Position numbers and translations under genes: made by a program. From contig NC_091002.1 of NCBI RefSeq assembly GCF_041146395.1, forward strand, positions 3,404,501 through 3,468,500: a DNA stretch of 64,000 nt. Direction: 5' to 3'. This document shows positions 27,052 through 64,000 of this stretch, in pieces. The notes beneath the pieces were generated by a model. That model saw nothing but the letters and a program-made list of their open reading frames with translations, was not told the DNA's origin and did no database searches. Source of the stretch: Eulemur rufifrons. Its lineage: Eukaryota > Chordata > Mammalia > Primates > Lemuridae. How positions within the stretch are numbered: position 1 is the stretch's first letter; every line of letters starts with the position of its first letter.

Positions 27052-28226
27052 CAATGTGACACTGCTGTCAGATAACTCAGTGGCCTAACACAGTAACAGC
27101 TTATTCTCATGTGGAGAAGACATTAACCAATCTGTGAAGTTCCTCGTGGTTCCCTGTGGTCCTTCGGGGCCTCCATCAGGGGCTCTGGCCTCCGTGAGGT
27201 CCCCAGCCTGCCCTCCACGGGGCGAGGAAGAGAGAGGAGCGCAGCGTGGGGGGTTGTTCTGGCCAACCTGGAAGTGGGCACAGCCCTGCCACATCCCACG
27301 GGCTGACACTCCCGGATGCAGCAGGGGCTGTGACCCTAGAAGGCAGCGAGGACACAGGTGTCGGTGAGCGCTATCCACAACTGACCCGGGGGGCTGGCCG
27401 GAGGGGCAGGTAGACAGAAAGAGAACATGTTGTCAGGTTCCGTGCGCTGAGTGAGCGGGCGAGGTGGCCGGCAAGGTAACCAGCTCGCTCAGCTCAGAGC
27501 CACAGCTCCAGCCCCCGGGAAAATGCCAGTCAGGGGCCCAGCCATTTGGTTCTCGGGCAGTAAACCCCAAACCACGGACCCTGCTCTCTGGGGGAGGGGA
27601 GGTGGACGGGGTCCGCCCCAGGCCACACTCACACCGCACCCGGATGCACCAATGTGACCGCCGCCCCACCATGGGCAGCCGGAGACGAGACTGCTCGTCT
27701 CCACTTTCCGGGCATTCTCTCAGCCAATTCCCGGCTCCCCGCATCCTCCCCATTTGGCGTAGCTCAGAGTGAACTATCTTGCCCCATGTCACCGGCCGGT
27801 GACCCAGAAAGCTTCGGTCAGCCTTGTCTCTTCCACCAACTGTGCGCCCTCTGGCAAACACTGTCTCCGAAAGTCCGTTCCTCCTCCCCCGCACGGCCGG
27901 GCCCAGGTAAGGGAGGGCCCCCAGGAGCAGCCCCGGAGGCGGAGCCCCCCAGGCAGAGCGCCGTGCACTCCCTCCCGCTGGCGGGTCCCGGCTCTGGACC
28001 CACGGGGACAGACAGGAAACCGAAGCTGGGGGGTGGAGCGCCGCCCGGCGCAGCCAGAACCCGCCCCCCGCGCCCGCGCGCGCCGAGACCGCGGCCAATG
28101 GGCGCGTCCGGGCCCCGCCCCCACCCTGGGACCCGGAAGTCGCCCCGGCGCTGCGGAGCTGTTGCCTGCCTAGAGGGCCGACCCCGCTGTCGCCTGCCCA
28201 GAGCGCCGTCCCCGCCGGCCGCAGGG

Positions 28227-63228
<35,002 letters not shown>

Positions 63229-63534
63229 GTAAACTGCCCACCCCCGTGCCAGCGCTGCCCCCAGACCCCCAGATCAGGTCTCCCTGGCAGGGCCCTACCT
63301 GAGAAATGGCCTCGGCAAAGAGACCCGTCAGGGCGTGTTCGCAAACGGATGCCCGGTGGGCCCTGGTGGGCTCAGGGGGACATACCTCCCACCGCCCACC
63401 CTGCCTCTTCATGTCTCCTGCGTGTGTCGAGTATTACGACAAGCCTGTGTTTATTTATTATTTATTCTTATTGTAAAACTTTTTAAACAACACAGATATC
63501 ATCTGTGTAATAACAAAACAAACGCCTTTGAGGG

Positions 63535-63700
63535 TGACTTAGAGTCAGACAATCCAGCGTCCGCCTCCAGTCGCCTCCACCGGGCGTCTCGAGTGCCTCA
63601 TGCCTCTGAGCCTCAGTTTCCTCACCTGTACAATGGGGGGAGATGAGAGTTCTTTGCCCCAAGGGCTGCTGAGAGGCCCTGTGCAAGGGTGCCTGGGGGC
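63535..63700 (+). repeat. MIR SINE after exon 17
   Basis: tctgagcctcagtttcctca and cctgtacaatggggggagat. Confidence 0.75.
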
Positions 63701-64000
63701 TCATCAAGTGTCAGTGCCCCACGTTGTCCTCAGAGCCCCCCCAGTCTCTCCCCAGCAGATCCCGCCTTGAGACGCCTCATTTCTTCCTCAATTCGCGTTC
63801 TTTCTGGGGGCTAGGAGCTCCTTATTTCATTTCCTGCTCACACACAGTGTCCGTAAGTCTCTGCATTTCTGCCTTGGGCCTTCTTCAACATGTGTCCTCA
63901 GAGGATCGAGAGAGGCCCTATGACCGCCCGCCGCACCCCCTTCCCCTCCTCCACAGCCTCCGCCATGGAGGGGCCGCCTCTCTCCCCACCAGTCCCCGGC

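Noticed and set aside
27433..28098. 221-codon open frame on the - strand next to the MAN2B2 promoter
   Set aside because: It begins at a TTG within a CpG island, is Arg/Gly-rich by composition and matches no family I know. Chance is the simplest explanation.

Overview
The window is mammalian nuclear DNA with sparse exons. The Alu elements point to a strepsirrhine, probably lemur-like, primate: they are dimeric, and their right arm carries the variant AGCTAGGCTGACGCCACGGC, which from memory is the lemur form. No bacterial-style operon, CRISPR array, phage or plasmid feature is present.

The main gene is MAN2B2 on the + strand. It encodes the lysosomal core-specific alpha-1,6-mannosidase (GH38), historically called epididymis-specific alpha-mannosidase. 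I could place 17 consecutive coding exons from the start codon at 28227 to the donor at 63228. All junctions are GT-AG, the reading frame is unbroken, and the exons give 941 codons. Judged against my memory of the human protein (about 1,009 residues, 19 exons), the last two exons and the 3' UTR lie beyond the right edge. The catalytic and zinc-binding motifs ([25 protein letters not shown]), a signal peptide and 12 N-glycosylation sequons are intact, so the gene looks functional.

Layout: 1-17.65 kb holds only transposon remnants and unique non-coding DNA. By human synteny, as I recall it, this is intron 1 of PPP2R2C on the - strand. A CpG island at about 17.1-18.2 kb contains a candidate - strand 5' exon of PPP2R2C with a good splice donor. 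From 18.2 to 27.5 kb is the intergenic spacer between the two head-to-head genes. It is filled with L2, Alu, MLT1, degraded ERVL/MaLR internal sequence and a hAT-like DNA transposon. A second CpG island (about 27.56-28.4 kb) is the TATA-less MAN2B2 promoter. From 28.2 kb to the end are MAN2B2 exons and introns; intron 3 (8 kb) is the largest.

Nothing in the window looks like a new multi-gene system. The most interesting points are a near-perfect 63-nt antisense 5S rRNA segment fused to a MIR in intron 3, an in-frame open extension upstream of the MAN2B2 start codon, nested SINE insertions with readable target-site duplications, and the candidate PPP2R2C alternative first exon. Protein comparisons with human are from memory, without a database search. 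Boundaries of old repeats are approximate.
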